This document shows positions 22,551 to 34,216 of a stretch of DNA of 64,000 nt, piece by piece (the first letter of the stretch is position 1; each line of letters opens with the position of its first letter). Source of the stretch: Takashimella koratensis. Its lineage: Eukaryota; Basidiomycota; Tremellomycetes; Trichosporonales; Tetragoniomycetaceae. The notes beneath the pieces were generated by a model. That model did not search any database, had not been told where the DNA came from, and saw only the letters and a program-made list of their open reading frames with translations. The translations under genes were made by a program, and so were the position numbers. Location of the stretch: assembly GCA_003116875.1 (NCBI GenBank), contig BCKT01000022.1, forward strand, positions 87,827 through 151,826. The letters are read 5' to 3'.

Positions 22551-23780
22551 ATGTCCGTCCGCCGCCTTGTCAACCCAACAGGTACGTCTCTCACCTCCTG
22601 ATACCTCCTAACCGCCTTTTCCTACCCCACCTACTCCCCTCTAGTCCCTTCTGTCCTTACCCAGGGCAATGCTGACTCTCGCAGCGGCGCAACTCGAGAC
22701 CGCCGCCTCGGTCCTCGCGTCTGCTTTCTCCACCGACCCGGGGTCAATCTTCCTGACCAACGGCGGGGACCCGTCCATTGCGCGCCTGCACTACCTCAAG
22801 ACGGTAACCACCGCTGCCCTCGACGGGGAGCTGTGGGTGGCCACTGTGCCACCGGGAGCGAGGAGGCGGACCGAATCGGTCAGCACGATCAAAGCGCCGC
22901 CGAAGCCAAACACGGTCGAACCCAAGGTTCCGGTGGAAGTGGCTGAGAAATCGGAGAAGGAGAAAAAGGCGGAGACGGAGATGGGCAAGGAAACGGAAGG
23001 GGAGGATGAGAAAGGGGAGGTGAAGAACAAGGGAAAGGGGAAGGAAAAGGATCTGATAGAGGAGAGAGAGAGGGAATTGGAGGAAGAGATGAAAAGGAAC
23101 AAGGAGAAGGAAGCGTGGGAAGATGCAGGTGTACCTTTTGCGAGAGGTGGGACGGCGGCGGCGCTCACGAGAAGGTTGAGCGCGGGTCTCGTCTGGGCAG
23201 GAACGAAGGCGATCGAGACTGCCCTGGGCGCGGGGCGAACCTCTCACTCCGATACCACCACCAATGCTGAGACAGCCGTCAAGGCCGATACCAACGCCAA
23301 CGCGACTACCGACGTGACGCCCGCCACCACGGGTCGGCGCGGAAGCCTATTCGGCATGGTAGGTGGCGGGTCATCGACTGAAGCCGCTGCCAAGGGAGCC
23401 GACGAACATCCTCACCTTGCCGATACCGGACCGGTGACTATGGTTCCTGTTCGTCTTCCGATCGGGAACAAGGGCGTCGTCTGGGTCCGTCGAAGCAGCT
23501 TGGACGTCGGCGGACCAGCAGCAGGGACAGGCCTAGATGCAGGAGGACCAGGCGGAGGAGGAGGGGGGACAGTGCTTGTCCCCGCTGCGTCTCCCGGACC
23601 AGGAGGAGAACTCGAAGCGGAGAAACAAATGAAGATAGCGGAAGATGGACATGTGATCCCACCTGAACCACTGGCGACGACGACTCAACCTCTCCGACGA
23701 GCGAGTATCGCACCGGAAGATGACTTTGGAGCGGTAATGTGCCTTTACCCGCCCGGCCTGGTCTACGGCGAAACGTGAGT

Positions 23781-23855
<75 letters not shown>

Positions 23856-24808
23856 TTTCCTCTTTGCCAGACCCAAAGATACCCAGGAAACCAAGAGCTG
23901 GACCTCAGAAAAGCGGGAGCATGGATTGGTCACGGCGATGGCATATCCAATGTCAAGATGATTGGACCCAATAAATTTGTTCATCAGGTACTGACTATGA
24001 CTACCTTGATTAGGCCAAACGCACATGGACCCCACGCACAAGCAGCTACCGCCGCCTACCCTCCCGCTGGCCGAGCCTACTTTGAGAGAGTACGTTACCC
24101 AACTCTCCCTGATTCTACTTCTCCCCTTTTCTCCCTCCTACTCTCCTACCTTGCCCGTTATCTTTCCCGTCCTCCTTCTCTCCCTGCATTCCCTTCGATG
24201 CTCGCCTCGCTGACAAGAACCACAAGGTCACTACCGCGTGGCACGAGCTCGAACTCGTCGCTTATGGGCCCGACCGCACCGTTCCGACATTCTACATCAG
24301 CCACTTGGGTACTCGCCGCGATGCACAGGGACTCGGGCTGGCCGGGGCGTTGTTGAGTGGGTTGATGGAGAGGGCGTCAGAGTGGGGGGATCGAGTGACT
24401 TTGATCACTCAGAACGAGACGAATGTGAGTGGACCCAAGGTAGCGAAGATACGATGTGAACGAGCTAGTCTATTCTCGGGCTGGCAGGCAGAAAGGGAGA
24501 TTGGGAAGATGAGGCGAGATCGTAGCTGACACAATGCGCAGGTCAAGTATTACACCCGATTCGGGTTCAAACTCACCTCGGACGCGGCGGTCCACGCGAC
24601 GGGTTTCGACTCGCACTGGTGGGCTATGGTCATGGACCCGACTTCGGCCGATGCCGGGTCCGAAGCGAGCAAAGAGGTCAAGGAGCGCTCAGCTGGGGAG
24701 GGTGTCGAGGGAGAGGAGGGAGAGGGGAAGGAGGACAGCACCGAAGGGACGGAAGGGAGCGGGGTTAATAGTCCTAGCGTGAACGCGGCGAGTACCGTGG
24801 TTGCGTAA
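22551..24808 (+). CDS. GNAT N-acetyltransferase-like protein 1
   Basis: Predicted acetyl-CoA-dependent acyltransferase of the GNAT superfamily; substrate unknown. Five exons: 22551-22581, 22685-23774, 24014-24089, 24227-24424, 24542-24808. It begins MSVRRLVNPT. The acetyl-CoA loop is DAQGLGLAGALLSG (Q-x-x-G-x-G/A type), and the protein ends in a YTRFGF motif and an acidic tail. Its tandem neighbour has introns at the same four positions and in the same phases. Unlike the neighbour, it carries a disordered insertion of about 270 aa, rich in Lys/Glu and then Gly/Ala/Thr, between DGELWVA and FGAVMC. The third intron position aside, the second intron is long (239 nt) and filled with a CT/TG microsatellite. 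The duplication is clear; the direction and age are not. Confidence 0.85.
23784..23854. repeat. CT/TG microsatellite inside a GNAT1 intron
   Basis: About 28 CT units followed by about 7 TG units, beginning only nine bases after the 5' splice site of the second intron of GNAT1. Confidence 0.9.
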
Positions 24809-25465
24809 GAACAAGAGAACATGGTCACGGAAGGTTATGGAAGTACAAGACACGCGATCCGGAGAAGAGAAGGGGTAATGTGAGATCTGGGAATGATAGG
24901 TAGAAGACATGTACAATACTGTGCCATTGTATGAAGCGGTTCGGCTCGATTGATAGACTCGTCGTTGTGAAAAGGGGCGATCACTGTCGATCGCTTACCC
25001 CTTTGACCCATAGTCGAGCCGGTATTTGGGCGACTCACTCTCGCGATCACGCGATTTGGTCCAATCATGACGCAAGTACAGGTGTAGTAGTAGTAGTAGT
25101 AGTACCCTAAATACCTCGAAGTGCGTTGAAGTGCGTCGAAGAGGGTAGAAAAGCATGGAGGTATGGTAGCATGTGGCTTACGCGGGCGCCGAAGGCCGCC
25201 GCCACCGTCATTTTCGGAGTGGGCACCAGGGCTACAGGGCACCAGACGAAGCACATGGTCCCCGGTCGGTTATCTGTCTTCGGGGCCCGATTCACGGTCA
25301 ACTCAACCCGCTATCTTCATCGTCTCCACGTTGACATTGACATTGACATTGACGACTTTGACAACTATCACATCGCCTGTCTGCATCATAAATCTTCTCC
25401 AGCTCCTGCTTTGATCAAGTTCTCAGCTCAGTTCCTCACCAACACCAACATCACCAAGAACAACA

Positions 25466-26569
25466 ATGTCTATCCGACGTCTCACCAACCCAACAGGCAA
25501 GTCCTCCCCACCTGGCTTTCCCTTGTCCGCGTTGCTCACCCCCTGACCCCTTCATCCAGAGGCGCAGCTCGAATCCTGCGCTCGCGTCCTCATGTCCGCC
25601 TACTCCACCGACCCCGGGACTGTCTTCCTCACCAACTTGGACCCGGTCGTCATGCGTCTCCACTATCTCAAGGGCGTGACGACGGCCGGTCTGGATGGCG
25701 AGTTATGGGTCGCGCCTATGAAGCCAAAGGCCGCCCAGGGAGAGGCAGAGGCAGGAGGAGAAGGAGACGAGGAGCAGTTTGGAGCGGTCATGTGTGTTTG
25801 GCCCCCAGGGTTGGATATGAGCGAAGGGTGAGTACCTCTTGGTATTGCTTCCTGAAGAGAAACTGACAAGAAACTCTGTCTAATGATCGTCTATACAGGC
25901 CTAACTCAAATGGACCACACGCAAAAGCTGCAAACGAAGCGTACCCACCTGCTGGTCGAGCCTACGGCGAGAGAGTAAGTATAGTTTCCCCACGATATTT
26001 GTCAATATCCACATTGTTTCATGTTCTCGATACCTTGTCGTCCTGGTTTGCCTGTCTTGCATATCTTGTATGATAATCGGCTACCGACCTTCATTCTCCA
26101 CTCGCAGTTCACAGCTCGCAGCTCGGAGCTAACCTTCACAGGTCATCGCCGCCGGCCACGACCTCGAAGTCAACGCCTATGGTCCCGGCCGTACCAAACC
26201 AACATACTACGTCAGCCAACTGGGTACCCACGAAGACGCGCAGGGCCAAGGTCTCGCCGGGGCGTTGTTGAGGAGTGTCGTGGCTAGGGGAAAAGAGGAA
26301 GGGGAGAGGGTCACACTCATCACGCAGAATGAGGGAAATGTGAGTATCTCTTTGCGATTGGAACCAAGGCCACGGCGAAAAGTGCAAGCTAGATCGAGGA
26401 TGAGAATGAGAGAAGATGGGTGAAGGGAAGAGAGTGGAAGCTGATAATGACACAGGTCAGGTATTATGGAAAGTTTGGGTTCACCAACCGTGCCGAAGTC
26501 ACCGTTGAAGCTCCCGGATACGACTCGCATTGGTGGGCTTTGTGTATGGACCCGAAGGAGGCCAAGTAG
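25466..26569 (+). CDS. GNAT N-acetyltransferase-like protein 2
   Basis: Tandem paralogue of the preceding gene, about 220 aa and without the disordered insertion, so close to a minimal GNAT fold. Exons: 25466-25496, 25560-25827, 25899-25974, 26142-26339, 26456-26569. It starts MSIRRLTNPT. The acetyl-CoA-binding loop is DAQGQGLAGALLRS, followed by ERVTLITQNEGN and YYGKFGF, and it ends near the shared DSHWWAL motif. All four intron positions and phases match its neighbour. The first intron begins GCAAGT, giving a GC-AG intron where the neighbour has GTACGT. Substrate unknown; a small-molecule or antibiotic acetyltransferase is as likely as a protein acetyltransferase. Confidence 0.87.
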
Positions 26570-26850
26570 GCAAAGTTTCGTCTGAGACGCAGTATCGCAG
26601 TGTTTGCCCACAGGTATAGTGATCCGTAGCCACAAAGTTACCAGTGTAGACTGTAGATGATTTGACATGTATCATACGCAGCAGAGTTGGGTGGGTCAAT
26701 GTATGGATGTTTGTGAATTGGGGGTTGGGTGTTTGTGATTTGTGATTTGAGATTTGAATGATGAGAGACTGCGTAGTGGTCTATGTAACGATTCAAGTCA
26801 GGAAGGCGAGACCGACGCGAGACTGGAGCAAGAACGACGGCGTTTTCGGC

Positions 26851-28000
26851 TTACTTGCCAAGGCGCTTACGCTCCGCCCTTGTCGCCTGTACTTGTCAGC
26901 CAAGAGCATCTCCAAGACCTGATCCCATCCCAACTCACCTTTCTCCTCTTCTTGTACTTGTGCTTGTTGATCTTCTTCTTGCGCTTCCTCTTGACGCTAT
27001 CCATGATGACGCCCTCGTTTGTCGCCAACTCAATCTCTCCGCCCAGCGCTACATTCGAGGCTGGGATCCGAGCAAGGAGGGTGACGAGGTCTGCGACAGC
27101 TCCGTCGAGGGCCGCAGCGTCGGATCGGGTCTCGATCTCAGGCTCGACGGGGAGGTTCCCGCCCGTCGTTGGGGCACGAGGGGCACGAGGGGCGGGGCCG
27201 GCTTGGAGACGAGTGAAGAGAGCGTCGAGTTCCGAGCCAGCGTAACCCCACTTCGCCTGCGCGTCACCGATGATACGTGCGAACGCGAGGGGCTCGGAAG
27301 GAGAAGCGGTGGGTTTGGAGGCAGATGAGATGTCTTCGAGGACAGCTTGGATAAAGGTGTGCTCGTTGACGGCCGTGTCGGCGTCAGCGGGGTCGGCGCC
27401 AGGTTCCGAGAAAGGGTTGGAAGAGGCATTAGGTGTCGCCGGGCTGGTGAAGAGCTCGTCAATGGAGATATGGGAAGGGTTGAAGTGGGCGGAGGAGGGG
27501 TGGAGAGGGGCAGGCAGGGATGGGGCGACAGTGTACAGAGAGGTGCCGAGGTTGAGGGGGAGAGGGAGGTGAGGTGGGTTGAAGGCAAGGTGGAGTGCGA
27601 GCGGGACAGGCGCGGGTCGGATCGCTTCAAACCCGAACGAAGGGGAAGGAGAGGAGGTGGAGAGAAGGGAAGGGGAGAGGGTGAAGGTGCGGCGTTTCCG
27701 ACCCCGAGTGGAGGGTGGGAGAGAAGCAGAAGGGTGGACGAGGTGGCGCAAAGCGAGCTGGGAAGAGGAGGACGGCTGGGGTGCGGGTCGAGCGCGGGCC
27801 ACACGAGTCCGACCCCGCGGTCGAGATGCAAGGGTCTCGGGGGAAGTAGAGGTGCGAGATGCGGACGAAGGAGAGGACGAACGCGATCCGGATGAAGAAG
27901 ACGAGGAGGAGGAGGAGGAAGAGGCGGAGGCGGAGGTTGTTTGCGTCAAGAGAGCGCGGGTGACGCGCGAGGTCACGGACGAGTAGAGGCGTCGAAGCAT
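26851..28000 (-). CDS. COX24: Mitochondrial small-subunit ribosomal protein mS38
   Basis: Homologue of yeast Cox24 / human AURKAIP1, a protein of the mitochondrial small ribosomal subunit. Two exons: 26939-28000 and 26851-26886. Only the C terminus is conserved: a Lys/Arg-rich helix (VKRKRKKKINKHKYKKRRK) that continues across the intron into ATRAERKRLGK and the stop. The last exon has just 12 codons including the stop, and without it the ORF would end wrongly. The first residues (MLRRLYSSVTSRVTRALLT) are a good mitochondrial presequence. The long middle part is Ser/Pro-rich and not conserved. At about 365 aa it is longer than many relatives because of this middle part. Confidence 0.88.
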
Positions 28001-28338
28001 GGCGAGTGAGCCCGGCGGGGGGCGGCGGGGGGCGTAGACAGAGGGTCGAAAGGGAGAGATGGAGAAAGAAAGGGTGGGGTGGGTAGGTGAGTTAGACAGC
28101 TGGTGAATGAAGAGATTGAGAGGACAAGGGATGTTGAAGATTGAATCGGACGGAGCGGGACAGTTTCGGTTTTTCGTCGGACAGAGGGGAAAAGGTCACG
28201 TGATCACTGGGTGGACTGGGGAAAATCTTGAATCGGGAGAGCCAGTGGAAGCCAAGAGATCAGTCACCGTATCGCCAACTACACCAATCACAACCACACC
28301 AACAACACCGCGGTATCGATAGATAGTCACTTCACGCA

Positions 28339-29835
28339 ATGACGAAGAGACAGCGAGAAGATGACGAGGGGTCGGCGGCCGTTGTCGCTGAAGTTAGCTC
28401 GACTGCCGCGGCACAGGCACTGCTTCGTGAACCTCAAGTGAGTAGGCTCTTTTTAAACGACAACGGCTGTTGGGTTGGTCCCATCGATGTGCATGAGTTG
28501 TAGCCGTCCCATGGGGTATAGCTGCAGTGTATAAAGCAGTATGGAGGGGGGGCTACTTGCGTTCAAAAGGATTGAGAACAAAGCGCTGATCCGTTCTCTA
28601 GAAACGATTCTATAGACAACGTGCACACGCCAATGTCTTTATTGATCACGTCCTCGACTAGTAAGTCCCGTTCCACCTGAGACCGCAAACGGGGGGTCTT
28701 GTATGAAGATCAGACAAGCCGAGTGTCGAGGTGGTGTTAAAGTGGGCGATGAGGTGGTATGAAGTGTTGTTGTGCTGGGTCTTGAACTACATACTAACTC
28801 ATCCCAGCCCGCCGGGACCTAGCGAAATGGACTGGTCCACCCACTTCCCGGCGTACTTTAACGAAGGCGCTCGAGGGCCTACTGGGGTAGATGGGAAAGC
28901 CGTCGAGTGGGCAGACGTAGGATGTGGATTTGGAGGGCTTTTGATGGCTCTTGCCCCACAGTTCCCCGATACACTGATGCTTGGTGAGTTGCAGGCGCAG
29001 GTCTTAACGTCCCTTCCTCGAGTTTGAGCTTGTCCATTCTGAGCCTCACTAGGCATTCACTAAAATGCACGCACTCCTGCTGTCTGAGCTACCGCTGATA
29101 ACACTTTACTTTGACCTCTGCGTGGTATCGTTTGTGTTGGCAGGAATGGAGATTCGCACTTCGGTCACGCAATACGTCGCGGACCGTATCGCCCACGCTC
29201 GACAAGTCGACGCCCTCCTCCCTCCTTCCGACGACGCCACCATCCCCACCCCTCCCGTTGCGACCGAGTCTGCCGTCTCCGCCTCTGCCTCCATAACCAC
29301 TCCTACACCCGCTAGCGCTTCTGCCGCAGTCACAAACCCAGTTCGTACACCCGGCGGCTTCCAAAACGTCTCCGTCATTCGCGCCAATAGCATGAAACAT
29401 ATGCCCAACTTTTTCGCCCGTGGTCAACTCTCCAAAATCTTCTTCCTCTTCCCTGACCCGCATTTCAAATTGCGTAAACAAAAGGCGAGGATCGTGACAA
29501 CTGCGTTGGTTGCAGAGTACGCATATGTCTTGAGACCTGGGGGGATCGTGTATACCGTTACCGATGTGAAAGGTGAGTCGAGTCGACTGAAGTTTGAGGG
29601 AGACAGAATGGAGGATTGTGGACTAAATTTTTTTTTTTTAACAGACCTGCACGAATGGATGGCATCCCACCTCAACAAACACCCGTTGTTCGACCCTATC
29701 CCAGCTTCAGAACTAGTCGATGACCCAATCTTACACGCCGCCAAGACGGCCACTGAAGAAGGTCGTAAAGTAGAGCGAAACCAGGGCGATAAGTGGGTTG
29801 CGTGTTTCCGACGTCGCGAGGATCCGCCGCTCTAA
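28339..29835 (+). CDS. TRM8: tRNA (guanine-N7-)-methyltransferase catalytic subunit
   Basis: Forms m7G46 in tRNA variable loops, using S-adenosylmethionine and acting with a Trm82-like WD40 partner. Five exons: 28339-28437, 28602-28660, 28808-28983, 29144-29572, 29645-29835. It starts MTKRQREDD. The conserved segments are KRFYRQRAHANVFIDH, the AdoMet-binding VGCGFGG, LGMEIRTSV, IRANSMKHMPNFF and FFLFPDPHFKLRK, the family's signature, which contains the catalytic Asp. Between the MEIR helix and the IRAN strand lies a Pro/Ser/Thr/Ala-rich insertion of about 45 residues that is absent from short homologues. The partner gene is not in the window. Confidence 0.93.
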
Positions 29836-30515
29836 ACACCCGAGTTGAGGAGGGGAAGCGATATCAAGGTGTGGGAGGAGGTAACGAATGACAGGTAGCG
29901 AGATAGTGAGTCCTTGGAGTCAAAGCTAGCCAACAGGACAACGAAGTGCGTGGGTTTGGTATTTGTTGTATCATTATACTCTCTTTCATAAGGTTATATA
30001 TCATCAGAATCCCAATGCAGGAATCAGTTCAGCGCTCCAGTAAAGACAATGGATCCTGCCAAGGTAGCAGCTGGGAGGGAGTCATAAGTGACATTGGCCG
30101 TTGTCATTCTTGAAAATGAACAATGCAGAAGAAGAGCAGTAAGAAGGGAAGAACGCCTAAGCGAACGAGAAACAATGGACCTTGAGGATCGAAATGGAAT
30201 CAACTGGCTAAAACATAACATGACACCTAGAATATACGGTCTCTCCTACTACTCTCTCTTCTTTCGCAGCGTATCTGTTTATTTTCTCTTCCAGTGCATG
30301 AGAGGTAGAATGTGAGTGGCTATCTATGACAAGATGACCTCAAGGGATGGAAGAATTGTGGGATGTGGAGTATGTGAACAAGGCGATGGAGGTAAAAGGG
30401 ATCGGGATGGAAAGTGGGCGTTGCGTGCGTGCATGTCCGTAGTTGTACGGCTTTCATTCTTTACTCATTTCTCTACGCGTTTATCTAAGCACAGTGTCAG
30501 TATGTGTTCTTCTTT
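29836..30515. other. Convergent 3' region of TRM8 and SEC24
   Basis: AT-richer sequence that would carry both 3' UTRs. No gene seen; short frames are without similarity. Confidence 0.5.
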
Positions 30516-33500
30516 CTACTGTGTCATGTTGGATTTTCTCATTCGCTGCTTTGCGACAGCTTGACTCACCTTGTTCTTAACCGTCGTGAGGAACTGAGCA
30601 TAGCTACTCATCCTATCCATCCTATCCTCAATGAGCAAGCTCAGTGCCCAACTCCTTAGCGCTGGTTCTGCGTCGCTCTTCACGACATATAGGTGCGGCC
30701 TGTACACTCCTCTCCTCAATTCACGAGTCTTCGCTACCACCGCGTTGACACGCTGGTTGAATGGGTTGTCCAATTGCGGAAGGGTAAACTTCCCACCCGT
30801 CAATTCGGCGTAACCAGGCAAGTCGAAGACGTCTTGTACGAGTCGGGGGACAGCCTCGTGGCCGACCCAGAGGAAGATGTTTTGACCGTCTTCGATCAGG
30901 TAGAGACCGTGGCGCTCGAGTTTCTCCGAAGTGAGGTTGAGAGGAGGAGGGAGAATGACACCCCGGTCGCCGATGGTTCCCGCCTCGGGGGGCATGTTGT
31001 GCAGCGAGTAAAAGCGAGGGTGGATGTAAGGCACAAGAGCCTGGCAAGGGAGGGTGGTGAGGAGGCAGAGAGCGTACGCGCGAAGATCCGGTGGGATCGT
31101 CGAGCCTTCTCGAAGTCCAACGTGCTTCACCAGCGCAGCCATGAGCAGCGGCAAGAGCGCGAGGTTGGAAGGGAACGCCAACTGAGCCGACGCGCCAGCC
31201 GACCCCGCAATCTGGTTCTTGAAAACCGACATCATATCACCCAGCTTGTTGACGATGAGGGTACGGGCTTCCTCAAGCGAAGAACCGATCGCCTTCTCGG
31301 CAGACTTTTGGACGAGGTACGCCGCGATAGCAATCTGGTCCGCGCCCGCATACATCTCTGCCACCGAGTCGGTCGTCGGCAGCGCCTGGGTGATGACTCG
31401 AATCCGCCGCTCGCCGTAGCACGTGGTATGCAGGATAGCCGTCTGGATCACCACCGTGGCGGCCTTGATATCGTCCTCGAGCTGGAGCTCGATCACGTAG
31501 TTCTGGTCCGTGGGGACGGTCGGGAGCGCGAGTAAGTCACTCGCCCGGTGGAAGAAGTTGCCGTGGAACGCGCTCTGTCGGATCCCGCGAGACGCACGGA
31601 CTCGGATAACGGCCTCGGACCCGATCGGCATCGCAAGGACTTTACCAAACTCGGCAGCAAACTTGATCGCATCCTCGGCGCGCGAAGCGTTGAATCCCGG
31701 GTACAGATAGGTCTGGCCAGCAAGGTAACGCGGGAGGCAGCTGAGCGTGGCCACGTCCGTGTACGACGCGGCGAAGAGGAACATGTCAATCGAGACATGC
31801 TTGCTGGAACAGTCGACCGCGAACGTCTTGTAAAAGTTGTTCTGCGCCTGGAGGAGCGTCGACTCTTTGCTTGTCCCGAGTAATTTGGGGTCGTCACGCG
31901 CCTTGAGCGCGGCATGGCCAAGCGTTGGCAAGCTACCGCAGAGCGCGATGATCTTGCCTCCAATTTTGTTGATCAGTTCGAACGCCGACTGGAGCGCCGA
32001 GCCGAGCGCATTACCGACGACGTTGGACTCCTGGAACATGTCGCTAAGTCGGTTAAGCAGGTTCTCGATCGCTGGGCGGGACTCGGTGAGATTAACGAGC
32101 AGGTCGACGGGCTTGGGCAAGAAGACGTCGGCGAGATCCGAGACGACGAGCATCGATGGCTCCGACGACCCCGCGGGGAGGGAGAAGAAATGCAAGCTGG
32201 TAGAGACGGCAATGAACGCGACCTTGGTCCGGTTGTCCGCGTTGGGCAAGTTGTCGAGGTTTTCGAGAATCGTTCGCGCGGCAGTCGCGACCATACCTGA
32301 CTGGATCGCGGCCTGCGAAACGTCGATCACAAAGCAGTAGACCGAGGGTTGAGGCGGTCGGACCATGTACTCTGTCGGCGCGACAAACTCGACGACCGAG
32401 TGAGTGAGCTCCTTGCGTGAGAATCGATCGGCGGGTTTGTTCTCGGCCTGGTTCCAGTCAAAGAGCTGGGGGACCTCATTACTCAAACCACACATGCAAC
32501 ACTTCCACCTGTTCCCGCCCTCGATAAACGTCACGAAAGGGTTGATGTACGCGCGGCATCGGCGACATCGAGCGATGATAGTGTCGCTCACCACGGCCAC
32601 GGGGTCGTCGCCGTCGCTCTCGCGGTACGATCGGTAGGGAGCCATGACGAGCGCGAGCGGGAGCTTGGACTTGTTCAACAGCGACTGCGTGGTAGGGACA
32701 GAGGTGAGCGTGCATCGCTGGTACGATGGGTCCGGGATGTTGTGCGGGGACGGGATGATCGCCGCGTTGGAAGCGAGGAACGTGGGTGGAGGAGGCGCGT
32801 CGAGACCCTCGACGTTGGGTTGCAGGCCGATGAGATTGATGGTGGACATTTGGTGAAGTTGCTTTTGCTCGGCGTATCCACCTGCCGCGGCACCGACTGG
32901 CGCGCCGTAGCCTGCGGCTGGCCGGCCGCCGACGCTGCCCGCACCACCGACGTTCATCTGGCCAAATTGGTTCGCGACCTGGTCGACACCGTACGCCGGC
33001 TGCTGGCCCTGGTAGCCCCCGCCGTAGCCTCCGGCCCCCTGCGGTGCTCCCCCGGCGACCGGCTGCTGCTGCCCGTACGCCGCGGCGCCCGCGTCCTGTG
33101 CCTGCATCTGGCCGGGCGTAAAGAACTGAGGCGAGAAACCCGGATCAGAGTATCCAGCTTGGGCAGGTTGGCCGTTGACGTCGTATCCGGGCCCGCCGGA
33201 TGCAGCGCCCGCAGCAGCACCACCGGCGCCGCCGTAGACCTGCTGCATCTGCGCGACGGGGTACTGTCTCCGTCCTGGGCGGTGAGACGAGGCCGGCGCG
33301 GCAGACGGGTCACCGGCACCCGGTGGTGGAGACTGCGAAGGGTGGGACGTAGGGTAGGTCGGTTGTGTAGGGGGCTCCCATTGTGATTGGCCCGTCGCTT
33401 GGTCTGGGGAGGGAAGTCAGTAGCTGGACGCGATGAGGTAGGTGGCAAGGGTTGGAGGGACGTGTGAAAGGAGCTGGCGATGAGATGGTTCGCGTACTGA

Positions 33501-33704
33501 TGTAGACGTATTGGTTTGACGCGGGATCTCTGCAAGTGGCAAGGGAGGAGGGCTTGTTAGCTGGAGTGTTATGTGGTATAGGTGGTGATCACGCGTCGAG
33601 TGAGAGGCAAGACTGCAGCCGCGCGAGGTGGAGATGACCGGGTGAAGCTGTACTCACAAGCGAGCTTCCCACCCTTGCGGAAGCATGAGAGGCTGGGCGC
33701 TCAT
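30516..33704 (-). CDS. SEC24: COPII coat cargo adaptor SEC24 with N-terminal WW domain
   Basis: Cargo-selecting subunit of the COPII vesicle coat at ER exit sites, partner of SEC23. Exons: 33704-33658, 33529-33498 and 33403 to the 3' end. The long exon has a Gly/Gln/Pro-rich region, the four-cysteine zinc finger (CRRCRAY ... CCMC), the trunk with YCFVIDVS, a beta-sandwich/helical part and a gelsolin-like C terminus. The first three exons together encode a WW-domain-like unit: LPQGWEAR, then [10 protein letters not shown], then [12 protein letters not shown], with both Trp residues, the aromatic pair and the Pro in place. Both joins preserve frame. The last 51 nt before the TAG look like an optional in-frame intron. 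It shares a 0.5-kb divergent promoter with SEH1. Confidence 0.92.
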
Positions 33705-34216
33705 GGTGGGTTGGGCGTGGTGGGGCGGGTCGAAGGGGGTCAAGGGCGGGGTGAGGTCGGGTCTTTTGAGGGAGGTGTATGGTGAGGTATGATAGGGTGT
33801 AGACGTGGAGATTGAGGTGGAGAGGGGCAGGGGCAGGGGTGAGGGGAGTGGATGTGGATGTGGATGTGGATGTGGTGGTGGTGATGGATGGTGGTGACGA
33901 TGCCGAGTGGCAGACTGGCAGACACACACACACACACATACACACACACACACACCACCGCGCTGGAAGGGGAAGGGAATCCGGTAGCAGGTGGCACAAC
34001 GCTCAGCCGCCACAGTCCCGATCGACTCGGGATTATCGAAACCGTAGCCATCGGGGTTATAGCCGATTTGCTAAAGGGCAGACCAGTTCCGAGGTAGCCT
34101 AGCCCGGAAGCAGTTGCTATGCGCTGGCCCCAGATGAGCAGATCCCTTTCTGTTTGCGAGTCCACCCTCACTCGACTTTGACGTTGACATCCACCACCAC
34201 CACCATCCCGCCCAGC
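33705..34216. promoter_or_regulatory. Divergent SEC24/SEH1 promoter with microsatellites
   Basis: The 512-nt region between the two start codons. It contains a GTGGAT hexamer repeated about four times near 33848-33872 and a CA-rich dinucleotide run near 33921-33955. The SEC24 5' UTR must lie here. Confidence 0.5.

Noticed and set aside
27049..27986. Long frames on both strands across mS38
   Set aside because: Shadows of the mS38 exon caused by its biased Ser/Pro/Leu and Glu/Arg codons.
33843..33955. Hexamer and CA repeats as a possible coding repeat or telomere-like sequence
   Set aside because: Simple microsatellites in the SEC24 5' flank. The unit is not a telomeric repeat, and the flanks are ordinary promoter DNA.
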